Shown: positions 53,740 through 62,700, counted from the stretch's first letter. The stretch: DNA of 64,000 nt from Mycolicibacterium fortuitum subsp. fortuitum (GCF_022179545.1 NZ_AP025518.1:4278001-4342000), one strand, 5' to 3'. The notes: a model not told the origin generated them from the sequence alone. A program made the numbers and translations.

Positions 53740-55428
53740 TCATGACACCCGGCGGCGAACCTCGCCGGAGCGAATCGCCGAACGGAACATCGGCCCGATG
53801 ACGCCGGCGAGCTGATCGGGACTGGAGATGGTGACGTGCGCGGTACTGCCGAACACGCGGCGCAGAGACTCCACGTCGGTACTGGCACCGATGGTCAGAC
53901 ACACGGCACCGGTCCCCCGGCGCCGAGCCTCGATCAAGGCGCGTCTGGCATCGGCGGCGCCGTAGGCCTTCTCGTAACCATGGTCATAGGCCAGCCCGTC
54001 CGACAGCACCACCAGCAGCCGCCGCGAGGTGCCCCCGCGCTCCTCCAACACTGCCGAGCCGTGCCGGATCGCCGCGCCGAGGCGCGAATAGGCCCCGGGT
54101 TCGAGGCTGTTGAGTCGTCGGATCACCTGCGCATCCAAATGGTCGTCGAACCGCTTGACCGGGACCATGGTCACAGCCGACCGCCCCTGGGAGTAGTAGG
54201 CGTACAACGACACCCGGTCGCCCAGGTCGTGTAGCGCGACCATCAGATGGGCCACCGCCGTGCGCTGCTGCTGGTGCACCGTGCGGCCGACGGTGCCCGG
54301 CTCCGCAGCCGAGCCGGAGACGTCCAACAGCAGCAGCACCGACAGATCGCGTCGTCGTCGCAGACTGTCGAGATACACGGCCTCGTCGGGCACCGACCCG
54401 GCCCGAACTTCGACGCGTGCCTCGAGAGCGGCGTCGATGTCGATGTCGTCGCCCTGGGGCTGGCGGTGCCGTCGATGCAGCCCCATGCCGAGGCGCGCCA
54501 GTGGCCGCCGGATGCTGATCGCGTCTTCGATCTGCTGGGTGGCGTATGCCTTGATCTGCGGGTCAGCCTCGCGGACAGTGCACCAATCGAGGCGATAGGC
54601 CTGGCGTTCGGCGTTCCACTCCGGGTACCTCACCCCCTCGGTCTTGATGTCGACGATCTCCTCCGACGGTGCGGTGGCCAGCGACGAGACCGCCCGTAGC
54701 CCGCGTTTCGCTGAGTTGGTCCGGTGCGTCGGCGAATCGGCACCGGGCGGCCCCCCACCGTTGCCGCCCGTCTTGCGCGCCGAGGCCAGCAGTTTCTTGA
54801 GCCACTTACCGATTGCCCCGCCGCCGCCGACCGGGCTGGAGAACAGATCGGGGTCATCGGAATCATCAACATCGTCCTCGTCGAGTTCCTGGAGTTCCCG
54901 GGCGCCCGGTTTGCGCGGCACGTGTCCGACAGACTGTTGATCCTCCTGCCCGACGGCGGAAGCGCATGCCGCCTGCACCTTCTTGGCGTTGACCTCGCCA
55001 AAGGCCGTCGGCGGATCAGGCAATACGTCCTTTCCCCGTGCGATCAGCAGCGAGGCCGCGGGCGAATCGCTGCGCCCACCGATGCTTCGATCTGCCAACG
55101 CGCCCAGTGTGATCGGCAGGAGTGCGTCGTTCTCCAAGAGTGCCCGGTGCGCCTCGACGGCCAGGTAACGCCGGGCCAGCCGCCGGTGACGGACCAATGC
55201 TCCGATCACGTCCGGAGCCAGACTGCCGGCTGCGATGAGCGACGCCTGCACGGCTACCGATTCCAGCTGCGAGCGCGCGGGACCCGCGGGGTCCACGAAC
55301 ACGGTCTGGCCGTCGGTCCACGGTGGGGCGCCGGAGTCGGCCGCCGCGACCGCGACCGGGCGACCCGCGAGTGCGGAGGCCAGCATGCCCAACCCGGCGA
55401 AACGGCCACCGTCACCGCCATCTGACAA
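53740..55428 (-). CDS. NorD/CbbO-type von Willebrand factor A protein
   Basis: 562 aa. The C-terminal ~200 residues are a VWA domain with MIDAS motif DVSGS (near residue 345) and a later LVVLSDG. A middle acidic linker (ELDEDDVDDSDDPD) and an N-terminal helical region (from SDGGDGGRFAGLGML) complete it. TTG 55428 with GGAGG six bases upstream is used; the frame is open further upstream but that lies under the divergent SDR gene. Pairs with the ATPase at 52744. Confidence 0.85.
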   Translation of the reverse strand: MSDGGDGGRFAGLGMLASALAGRPVAVAAADSGAPPWTDGQTVFVDPAGPARSQLESVAVQASLIAAGSLAPDVIGALVRHRRLARRYLAVEAHRALLENDALLPITLGALADRSIGGRSDSPAASLLIARGKDVLPDPPTAFGEVNAKKVQAACASAVGQEDQQSVGHVPRKPGARELQELDEDDVDDSDDPDLFSSPVGGGGAIGKWLKKLLASARKTGGNGGGPPGADSPTHRTNSAKRGLRAVSSLATAPSEEIVDIKTEGVRYPEWNAERQAYRLDWCTVREADPQIKAYATQQIEDAISIRRPLARLGMGLHRRHRQPQGDDIDIDAALEARVEVRAGSVPDEAVYLDSLRRRRDLSVLLLLDVSGSAAEPGTVGRTVHQQQRTAVAHLMVALHDLGDRVSLYAYYSQGRSAVTMVPVKRFDDHLDAQVIRRLNSLEPGAYSRLGAAIRHGSAVLEERGGTSRRLLVVLSDGLAYDHGYEKAYGAADARRALIEARRRGTGAVCLTIGASTDVESLRRVFGSTAHVTISSPDQLAGVIGPMFRSAIRSGEVRRRVS

Positions 55429-55456
55429 CTGACACCTCCACCGTAGCGCTTCGATT

Positions 55457-55473
55457 GACCAAATATCTGTTCC
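55457..55473. promoter_or_regulatory. GGTC-type operator B3, between norD-like and SDR genes
   Basis: Plus strand GACCAAATATCTGTTCC; minus strand GGAACAGATATTTGGTC. It differs from B1 at only two positions over 16 bp. It lies 30 bp upstream of the norD-like start and about 100 bp before the SDR. Confidence 0.6.
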
Positions 55474-55569
55474 ACCGTAGAGTTCGGACCTACCGGAGTC
55501 AATGAACTCGGTCGACCGGCGGACGTGGCGTCGCCAGCCAAGTGCACACCAACCAGTAAGGGCTGCAAA

Positions 55570-56499
55570 TTGATTGACTTCAACGGCCGGGTCGCAGTGG
55601 TGACCGGGGCCGGCCGTGGTCTCGGTCGGGAGTACGCGCTCGCGTTGGCAAGGCGCGGCGCCGCAGTCGTCGTCAACGATCTCGGCGGTTCCATGTCGGG
55701 CCGGGGCTCGGACATCGCGGTGGCCGATCAGGTTGTCGCGGAGATCTCCGCGGCAGGCGGCACCGCAGTGGCCTCCTACGATTCGGTCGACAGTCCTGAA
55801 GGCGGTGAGGCGATCGTGCACGCCGCCCTCGACCGGTTCGGCCGACTCGACGCCGTGATCAGCAACGCAGGCATCTTCAACAGCATCCCGTTCGACGAAC
55901 TGTCCGCCGAGGATTGGCGGCGCATGCTGCGCGTGCACCTCGACGGCGGCTTCTACCTCTCCCAACCTGCGTACCGCGCGATGAAGAGCCAGGGCTATGG
56001 CCGGTTCGTCTTCATCGCCTCGTCGGCGGGAATGTTCGGGCAGCACCTCGAAGCCCATTACGCCGCAGCCAAGGCCGGCCTGGTCGGGTTGAGCAACGTG
56101 ATCGCGCTCGAGGGTGCACCGCACGGAATCCTGGCCAACACCGTGCTGCCCTTCGGCATGTCCAGGATGGTCACCGAGACCCTCGGCGATCCGAAAGCGC
56201 TTGAGGACAACGGCTTTTTCCGGGCCATCCGACCCGAGCTCGTCGCACCGCTGGTGGTGTATCTGGCCAGCAACAGCTGCGAGTTCAGCCACCAGAACTT
56301 CTCTGCGTGTGCCGGCCGGTTTGCCCGGGTGTTCGTCGGGCTGGGCGAGGGCTGGATGGCGCCGTCCGACAGCAACCCCACTGCCGACGACGTCGCCGCT
56401 CACCTATCGGAAGTGACTGCGACAGAACCGTTCACAGTCCCGGGGTCGATCTACGACGAGGTGTTCGGGGTCACCGAACGTCTCGGCGTCAACGCCTGA
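55570..56499 (+). CDS. SDR of the peroxisomal multifunctional-enzyme (HSD17B4-like) type
   Basis: 309 aa. TGAGRGLGREYALALARRGAAVVVNDLGG is the signature of this group, which oxidises 3-hydroxyacyl-CoAs; Y-AAA-K catalytic pair, then an extended C-terminal region (~60 aa beyond the core). TTG 55570 is used, with AAGGG upstream; a GTG at 55525 in the same frame is the alternative. Confidence 0.85.
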   Translation: MIDFNGRVAVVTGAGRGLGREYALALARRGAAVVVNDLGGSMSGRGSDIAVADQVVAEISAAGGTAVASYDSVDSPEGGEAIVHAALDRFGRLDAVISNAGIFNSIPFDELSAEDWRRMLRVHLDGGFYLSQPAYRAMKSQGYGRFVFIASSAGMFGQHLEAHYAAAKAGLVGLSNVIALEGAPHGILANTVLPFGMSRMVTETLGDPKALEDNGFFRAIRPELVAPLVVYLASNSCEFSHQNFSACAGRFARVFVGLGEGWMAPSDSNPTADDVAAHLSEVTATEPFTVPGSIYDEVFGVTERLGVNA

Positions 56500-56558
56500 A
56501 ACGCTCTGCCGGTGCTGCCAGGATCCTCAGCGTCCCTGCACGGTTCTGGTAGCCTCTA

Positions 56559-56585
56559 ACCCAAATATTGGGTCGGTATACCCAA
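56559..56585. promoter_or_regulatory. GGTC-type operator C, three half-sites before the double-TetR gene
   Basis: ACCCAA (56559-56564), 3-bp spacer, TTGGGT (56568-56573), 6-bp spacer, ACCCAA (56580-56585), all perfect. The core AATATTGGGTC matches ATATTNGGTC of B1 and B3. Located 38-64 bp before the regulator start; probable autoregulatory site. Confidence 0.65.
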
Positions 56586-56622
56586 GACTACGACGGGAGC
56601 CAGCAATCATCGTGGAGCCGCG

Positions 56623-57942
56623 GTGGGCAGTCCCCAGGTAACGCCTGGGGAGCGTAGGACGCTCAAGCGCACCCCAGGTCGCGCAGCTGATATCGGTACC
56701 GTCGCCGAGGATCGCACGCGCCGCACCGAGATTCTCGAGACCGCTGCATCATTGATTGCCACCTCCGGCCTCCGCACCTCCCTGCAGGAGATCGCCGATG
56801 CGGCAGGCATTCTGCCAGGCAGCCTCTACCACCATTTCGAATCCAAAGAAGCGATCCTGGTGGAACTGCTCGAGCGGTATCACGAGGGCCTCGACCGCAT
56901 CGCCGAACGCGCCCAGTCCCGGCTGGACGGCCCCGATCCGGCGTCGCCGTTCGACGGTATCGCCGCACTCGGTTCCGACATCGCCCGCTGCGCGGTCGCA
57001 CACCGGGCCGCACTTCAGATGTCGTTCTACGAGAGCCCGAGCTCCAACCCCGACCTCATCGCACTGGCTCAACGTCGCCCGACCGCCACGCTGGATGCCA
57101 TGCAGCAGACGCTGCGGGCCGCCCGATGGAGCGGTTATCTGCGCTCGGACATCGACCTGGCCGTGCTCGCCGACCGGATCTGCCAGTCCATGCTGCAGGT
57201 CGGCCTCGACGTCATGCGCCACAACTCCGCACCCGAGAAGGTCGCCACGCTGCTCTGCCGGATTCTGTTGGAAGGCTTGTCCACCAGTCAGCCCACCGAT
57301 GCCGAACTCGACGGGTCCGCAGCCTTTCGTGCGGCCGACGCAGTGGTCCGCAGTTGGGTCGAGGAAGCCAAGTCGCACGCGGATGACAAGACCGCCCACA
57401 TCCGGGCGGTGGCCCGGGCGGAGTTCGGTCGCCGCGGCTACGAGGGCACGACCGTGCGAGACATCGCCTCGGCCGCGGGCATGGGCACCGGCACGGTATA
57501 CCGGCTCATCGGGTCGAAGGACGAACTGCTTGCGGCGATCATGCAGTCGTTCGGCGAGAAGATCGCGGTGGGTTGGACAGAGGTTCTTCGCTCCGAGGGC
57601 ACCGCGGTCGAGAAACTCGATGCGCTGAGCTGGATCCACACCAACGCGCTGGACCAGTTCGGAGACGAGTTCCGGATCCAGCTGGCGTGGATGCGTCAGT
57701 CACCGCCCGACACGCCCAACCCCGGATGGTTGTTCACGAAGCGCGTCAAACAAGTGAAATCGCTTCTCTCCGAAGCCATCAAGGTTGGTGAGATCAGCAT
57801 CGACAGCCCGTCGAACGAGATCCTGGCCCGGTCGGTCATCGGTGTGGGCTGGATCCCCGAGAACATCCTGCGCCAGGTGGGCACCCGCGCGGCGCAGATC
57901 CACGTTCGCGACACCAGCCTGCGCGGGGTCATCGCTCGTTAG
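56623..57942 (+). CDS. Double-TetR transcriptional regulator (Mce3R-like)
   Basis: 439 aa, two TetR repressors fused. The first HTH is at ~28-75 (SLQEIADAAGILPGSLYHHFESKEAIL), the second at ~247-295 (TVRDIASAAGMGTGTVYRLIGSKDELL), each followed by a helical domain. Mce3R of M. tuberculosis has this unusual architecture and represses the mce3 operon and lipid genes that include the fadE17/fadE18 pair; here a FadE pair lies immediately downstream on the other strand. GTG 56623 has GGAG five bases upstream. Confidence 0.85.
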   Translation: MGSPQVTPGERRTLKRTPGRAADIGTVAEDRTRRTEILETAASLIATSGLRTSLQEIADAAGILPGSLYHHFESKEAILVELLERYHEGLDRIAERAQSRLDGPDPASPFDGIAALGSDIARCAVAHRAALQMSFYESPSSNPDLIALAQRRPTATLDAMQQTLRAARWSGYLRSDIDLAVLADRICQSMLQVGLDVMRHNSAPEKVATLLCRILLEGLSTSQPTDAELDGSAAFRAADAVVRSWVEEAKSHADDKTAHIRAVARAEFGRRGYEGTTVRDIASAAGMGTGTVYRLIGSKDELLAAIMQSFGEKIAVGWTEVLRSEGTAVEKLDALSWIHTNALDQFGDEFRIQLAWMRQSPPDTPNPGWLFTKRVKQVKSLLSEAIKVGEISIDSPSNEILARSVIGVGWIPENILRQVGTRAAQIHVRDTSLRGVIAR

Positions 57943-57950
57943 CCGCACCG

Positions 57951-59126
57951 TCAGCGGCGCGGCAGCCCCAGCACCTGGGTGGCGATGATGTTGCGCTGAA
58001 TCTCGGAGGTGCCACCGGCGATGGTGCCGCCGAAGCTTCGGGCGTAACGCTCGAACCAGCTCGCGAAGTAGTGGTCGAGGTTCATGTGCTCGTAGGGACC
58101 CGAGGTGGTCGGGTGGATCAACCCGTCCGGTCCAGCGGCGGTCAGCGCGTTCTCGAACGCGTTGCGTTCAGCCTCGGATCCGAACAGCTTGAGCACCGAC
58201 ACCGATGCGGTGTCCGCTTCACCGCGTGACGCCTTGGCGAGCGCCGCAGATCCCATGGCGCGCAAGGCCTGATAGTCCATGATCGTGGTGGCGTACTGGT
58301 CGCGCTCCAACTCGGTCTTGGGCTGGAAGTCGGCCAGCATGTTGTCGATCCGGTCGGCGAAACCGAGCCACATCATGGTGCGCTCGTGCCCGAGCGAGCC
58401 GTTGGCCACGCCCCACCCGCCGTTGAGCGGGCCGACGAGGTTCTCGGCCGGCACCCGGGCGTCGGTGAAGAACACCTCGTTGAAGTCGAGATTCTCCTCG
58501 CCGGTCATGTCGGCGAACGGCCGGCACACCACACCGGGGGTGTCGGTCGGGATGATCAGGACGCTGATTCCCTTGTGCTTCGGCGCATCCGGGTCGGTGC
58601 GTACGAATGTCAGCAGCCAATCGGCGTCATGGGCGCCCGAGGTCCACACCTTCTGGCCGTTGACGACGAAGTGGTCGCCATCCAGGACCGCGCGCGTGCG
58701 CAGCGACGCCAGATCCGATCCTGCACTCGGCTCGCTCATCCCCAGCGATGCGGTCTTCTCGCCGCGCAGCACGGGGACCGCCCAGCGCTGCTTCTGCTCG
58801 TCGGATCCGAACGTAAGCAGTGACGCCGCAATGATATTGACGCCCTGCGGGTTGAAGCTGTGGTAGATCCGGCGGCGGCACAGTTCGTCGAGGTGGACGA
58901 ACGTCTGTACCACCGTGGCGTTGCGTCCACCGAACTCCGGTGGCTGCGCAGGTAGCAGCCAACCGTTGTCGAACAGAAGTCGCTGCCAATCGCGGGCCCA
59001 CTGCGGCATGTGCGACACCGACCGGGGCCGCTCCAGCGTCTGCGCCTCCGAGGGCAGGTTGGCATCGAGGAATGCGGAGAACTCGGCGCGGAACTCCTCG
59101 ACGTCGGAATCGTATGTGAGCTGCAT
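57951..59126 (-). CDS. Acyl-CoA dehydrogenase (FadE17-like subunit)
   Basis: 391 aa, full ACAD fold. FAD/substrate segments MSEPSAGSDLAS, WTSGAHDADW, and C-terminal FGGTIAGGTSEIQRNI. The catalytic Glu that precedes GT in many ACADs is absent (AGGT). Such mycobacterial proteins work as alpha2beta2 with a shorter partner, encoded just upstream (TAAATG junction). Confidence 0.88.
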   Translation of the reverse strand: MQLTYDSDVEEFRAEFSAFLDANLPSEAQTLERPRSVSHMPQWARDWQRLLFDNGWLLPAQPPEFGGRNATVVQTFVHLDELCRRRIYHSFNPQGVNIIAASLLTFGSDEQKQRWAVPVLRGEKTASLGMSEPSAGSDLASLRTRAVLDGDHFVVNGQKVWTSGAHDADWLLTFVRTDPDAPKHKGISVLIIPTDTPGVVCRPFADMTGEENLDFNEVFFTDARVPAENLVGPLNGGWGVANGSLGHERTMMWLGFADRIDNMLADFQPKTELERDQYATTIMDYQALRAMGSAALAKASRGEADTASVSVLKLFGSEAERNAFENALTAAGPDGLIHPTTSGPYEHMNLDHYFASWFERYARSFGGTIAGGTSEIQRNIIATQVLGLPRR

Positions 59127-60131
59127 TTACAGTCCCCTGTAGGTCGTGCGGTACTCGGCGGCGATCAACGCGCGGTGCTCGGCGGCTCCGCCCAACAACA
59201 GCTCACCGGCCTTGGCTCGCTTGAGCGCGAACTGCACGTCGTTCTCCCAGGTGAAGCCCATGGCCCCGAACAGTTGCAGGCCGTGACGGAAGACCACCGC
59301 CTGACACTCCCCCGCTGCGGCCTTCGCCATGGCCGATGCCAGCCGCCGGCGCGGGTCGTCGGCCGCGATCGTCAGTGCGGCGAAATACGAGAGCGCACGG
59401 GCTCTTTCGATGGCGACGTGCATGTCAACGGCCTTGTGCTGCACGGCCTGGAACGACCCGATCGCCACACCGAACTGCTGGCGCTGCTTGACGTGTTCGA
59501 GGGCCAGGTCGAGAACCCGTTGGCAGGCGCCGACCATCGTGATCGCCATCCCGGTCAGGGCCAGGTGACGCGCCTTCTCGGTATCGATGTGAACACGGTC
59601 AGTGTCATCGACATGGATGTCGTCGAACGACACCTCGGCGACGTGCAACACCGGATCGAACACCGCGCTGCGCTTGACGGAAACCTGGCCCGCGTCAACC
59701 AGGAACACGCCGCCGTCAGTCACCACCGCCAGCTTCTGCGCGCGGTCGCCGTCCAGGACATGCTGCGCGGTACCGGTCAGCACCCAGCCGGTGGCATCGC
59801 GATTGGCGGTCACGCCGCTGTACACCGCGGCGCCGGCCTTGGCCGGCTCGAAGCGATCTCCCGCCAGGGGTGCGTACTGCGTCATGGTCGCCAGGTAGGG
59901 CGTCAGGTCGGTGGCCCGGCCGAGCTCCTCCAGCACGATGGCCAGTTCCACCGCATTCTCCGAGTCGGTGAGCTCGGTCCAGCCCTGGTCGATATAGCTC
60001 TGCCACAGCGGTGTCGGATCGACACCCTGCTCGGCCACTTCGCGGACCAGCGTGGCCGGGCATTGTTTGGTCACCGCGTCGCGCACGGTTTCCTGCCATA
60101 GCCGCTGATCGGCATCGAATTCGAGTAGCAA
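59127..60131 (-). CDS. Acyl-CoA dehydrogenase (FadE18-like, short subunit)
   Basis: 334 aa, shorter than standard ACADs (~380-400). RQQFGVAIGSFQAVQHKAVDMHV and QLFGAMGFTWENDVQFALKR are recognisable; the acyl-site loop is reduced. TTG 60131 with AGGAGG six bases upstream. Adjacent to 57951-59126, forming a predicted heterotetramer. Confidence 0.88.
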   Translation of the reverse strand: MLLEFDADQRLWQETVRDAVTKQCPATLVREVAEQGVDPTPLWQSYIDQGWTELTDSENAVELAIVLEELGRATDLTPYLATMTQYAPLAGDRFEPAKAGAAVYSGVTANRDATGWVLTGTAQHVLDGDRAQKLAVVTDGGVFLVDAGQVSVKRSAVFDPVLHVAEVSFDDIHVDDTDRVHIDTEKARHLALTGMAITMVGACQRVLDLALEHVKQRQQFGVAIGSFQAVQHKAVDMHVAIERARALSYFAALTIAADDPRRRLASAMAKAAAGECQAVVFRHGLQLFGAMGFTWENDVQFALKRAKAGELLLGGAAEHRALIAAEYRTTYRGL

Positions 60132-60164
60132 CCGCCGCCTCCTGCCGCACTGTCACGTTCGAGT

Positions 60165-60179
60165 GAGAATAGCATTCTC
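60165..60179. promoter_or_regulatory. GAGAAT-type operator, site 10 (perfect palindrome)
   Basis: GAGAAT-AGC-ATTCTC, 6-bp perfect arms, N3 spacer, 34 bp upstream of the FadE18-like start. Confidence 0.65.
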
Positions 60180-60287
60180 TTTCTATGGCGAACGCTTCTC
60201 CTCCAACAAGTACCTGTTCTCGGCAGTGGCCGACCATGCGGGTGACCAGCACCGGCGCTTACCTGCGACAAAGCGCCGCAGTGCCTT

Positions 60288-60315
60288 GAGAACTATGTTC
60301 TTGCCATAGAAGAAT
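60288..60315. promoter_or_regulatory. GAGAAT-type operator, site 11 (three half-sites)
   Basis: GAGAAC (60288-60293), TAT, GTTCTT (60297-60302), 7-bp spacer, AAGAAT (60310-60315). Same N3/N7 geometry in mirror order, about 95 bp upstream of the amidohydrolase at 60409. Confidence 0.6.
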
Positions 60316-60408
60316 ATGGATCTAGACTGACTGTAAGATCCGGCGAGGCAGACACGTCGTCATAAGCGCGTGCACAGCTCGTTTACGGACGAACATCGGA
60401 GGACAGTC

Positions 60409-61533
60409 TTGGTTCTGAAAGACCCGGCGCAGCCCGGCAGTGCGGGAACTCCGCTCATCGATGCGAGCGTGCACGTCTTCTTCGGTTCGAACAAAGACTT
60501 GCGGCAGAACTTCCTGAAGGAGCCGTTCGCCAGCCGCGGCTTCCCCGATTACGAGATGAACTGGTACGGCGCCCCTGGCGGCGAGTACGCCAAGGGCACA
60601 AAGGGTCCCGACCGCCAGTATCCCGGCTCCGATCCCGACATCGCGGCGCAGCACCTGTTCGCCGAGCGCGGCGTCGACATCGCGATCCTGCACCCCATGA
60701 CCCGCGGCATCATGCCCGATCGTCACCTCGGCACCGCGCTGGCCGCCGCGCACAACGCGATGATGGTGACGCGCTGGCTCGAACACGAGGAGCACGGCGA
60801 GCGGTTCCGCGGCACCATCCGGGTCAATCCGGACGACATCGTCGGCGCCTTGCGCGAGATCGACAAGTACAAGGACCATCCGCGCGTCGTACAGATCGGC
60901 ATCCCGATGCAGTCCCGCGAGCTCTATGGCAAGCCGCAGTTCTGGCCGTTGTGGGACGCTGCCGCCGAAGCCGGTCTGCCCGTGGCCGTGCACATCGAGG
61001 GTGGGGCGGGCATCCAATTCGCGCCGACGCCGTCGGGCAAGACCCGGACTTACGAGCAGTACCTGGGGTTCATGGCGCTCAACTACATCTACCACCTGAT
61101 GAACATGATCGCCGAGGGCGTGTTCGAGCGGACCCCCGAGCTGAAGTTCGTGTGGGCCGACGGTGCCGCAGATATGTTGACCCCGTTCATGTGGCGGATG
61201 GACTGCTTCGGACGCCCGCACCTGGAGCAGACCCCGTGGGCACCCAAGATGCCGAGTGACTACCTTCCGGAGCACGTGTACTTCATCCAAGGCGCCCTCG
61301 ACGGACCCGGTGATACCGAGTTCGCCGGAGAGTGGTTGAGCTTCACCGGCAAGGAAGACATGGTGATGTTCGGCTCCAGTTATCCGCACTGGCAGTTGAA
61401 CGAACCGGAGATCCCCAGCGCGTTCAGCACCGAACAACGCGACAAGTTGTTGTGGCGCAACGCCGCCAAGCTCTACGGCCTGGAAAAAGAAATCGCAGGC
61501 TCCGGTTCAGCGTCTGCGGTTGCGGCGCAGTAG
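60409..61533 (+). CDS. Amidohydrolase-2 family protein with altered metal site
   Basis: 374 aa. The N-terminal motif is DASVH where relatives have DxDxH, and the C-terminal motif reads FGSSYPHW, with Ser for the conserved Asp (paralogue: YSSDYPHW). The TIM-barrel order is otherwise kept (VAVHIEGG). TTG 60409 with GGAGG at 60398-60402 is preferred over GTG 60370. It may be a non-catalytic partner of the next gene, or use a different metal site. Confidence 0.82.
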   Translation: MVLKDPAQPGSAGTPLIDASVHVFFGSNKDLRQNFLKEPFASRGFPDYEMNWYGAPGGEYAKGTKGPDRQYPGSDPDIAAQHLFAERGVDIAILHPMTRGIMPDRHLGTALAAAHNAMMVTRWLEHEEHGERFRGTIRVNPDDIVGALREIDKYKDHPRVVQIGIPMQSRELYGKPQFWPLWDAAAEAGLPVAVHIEGGAGIQFAPTPSGKTRTYEQYLGFMALNYIYHLMNMIAEGVFERTPELKFVWADGAADMLTPFMWRMDCFGRPHLEQTPWAPKMPSDYLPEHVYFIQGALDGPGDTEFAGEWLSFTGKEDMVMFGSSYPHWQLNEPEIPSAFSTEQRDKLLWRNAAKLYGLEKEIAGSGSASAVAAQ

Positions 61534-61557
61534 GCATTCGAGGGAGGCAGAGCACAC

Positions 61558-62700
61558 ATGACAGTCACCACCAACCCCAGGGTGCCGGCGGCCGAACGGA
61601 TCGCGATCCGTTGCGTCGACTCCGACGTCCACCCCATGCCACGGCGCGGCGAGCTCATCGAGTACATCCCCGAGCCATGGCGCAGCAAGTACTTTCTGAG
61701 CCACAAGGTCGGCGAGCAGATCTACTACGACGCGCCGGATTACGCACACGCGTACGCCATGCGGGTGGACGCATTCCCGCCCGACGGTGAATTCGCCTGC
61801 AGCGACCCGGATATGGCGTTGCGCCAGCTGATCATGGAGGCCGGCTCCGACATCGCCATCCTCGAGCCCACGCATTCCGAGCACCGACTCGGCGAGGCCA
61901 CGGCGGCGTACTGCACCGCGACCAACCTGTGGCTGGCCAATCATTGGCTGGACAGCCACAACAACTGGCACGAGCGCTGGCGGGGGTCGGTCTGCGTCGC
62001 GATCGAGGAGCCGCAGCTCGCCGTGGCGGAGATCGAGCAGTGGGCCGAACATCCCTACATGGCACAGGTTCTGATCAAGGCCGAGCCGCGGCCGTCCTGG
62101 GGCGATCCCAAATACGATCCGATCTGGGCCGCGGCCACCAAGCACGACATCACGGTGAGCTGCCACCTGTCCCGCGGCGAGTACGAGACCCTTCCGACGC
62201 CGCCGGTCGGGTTGCCCAGCTACAACCACGACTTCATGGTGAGCTACTCGTTGTTGGCGGCCAATCAGGTGATGAGCCTGATCTTCGACGGGGTGTTCGA
62301 CCGGTTCCCGACGCTACGCATCGTGTTCGTCGAGCACGCGTTCACCTGGATCCTGCCGCTGATGTGGCGCATGGACGCCCTGTACGAGAAGCGCAAGGGC
62401 TGGATGGACATCAAGCGCAAGCCCAGCGAGTACGTCAAGGACCACATCAAGTTCACCACCCAACCGCTGGACTATCCGGAGGACAAGACCGAGCTGTCGC
62501 GGGCGTTCGAGTGGATGGAGTGCGAGAAGATCCTGCTGTACTCCAGCGATTACCCGCACTGGACCTTCGACGATCCGCGCTGGCTGGTCAAGCACCTGCC
62601 CGAACACGCCCGCGAGGCGATCATGTTCCGCAACGGCATCGAGACCTACAAACTGCCCGAGACTGTCCCGGTCCTCGAGGGACAGGCCCGGGTATTCTGA
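61558..62700 (+). CDS. Amidohydrolase-2 (ACMSD-like) family metal-dependent hydrolase
   Basis: 380 aa. CVDSDVHPMP metal motif, TVSCHLSRGE, FVEHAFTWIL, YSSDYPHWTFDD: a complete set of ligands. It follows the altered paralogue by 24 bp and overlaps the Rieske gene (ATGA), so all three are coupled. Confidence 0.88.
   Translation: MTVTTNPRVPAAERIAIRCVDSDVHPMPRRGELIEYIPEPWRSKYFLSHKVGEQIYYDAPDYAHAYAMRVDAFPPDGEFACSDPDMALRQLIMEAGSDIAILEPTHSEHRLGEATAAYCTATNLWLANHWLDSHNNWHERWRGSVCVAIEEPQLAVAEIEQWAEHPYMAQVLIKAEPRPSWGDPKYDPIWAAATKHDITVSCHLSRGEYETLPTPPVGLPSYNHDFMVSYSLLAANQVMSLIFDGVFDRFPTLRIVFVEHAFTWILPLMWRMDALYEKRKGWMDIKRKPSEYVKDHIKFTTQPLDYPEDKTELSRAFEWMECEKILLYSSDYPHWTFDDPRWLVKHLPEHAREAIMFRNGIETYKLPETVPVLEGQARVF

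Noticed and set aside
55429..56403. Upstream extension of the norD-like frame
   Set aside because: It would run antisense through the SDR gene; TTG 55428 has a strong ribosome site and starts the recognisable protein.
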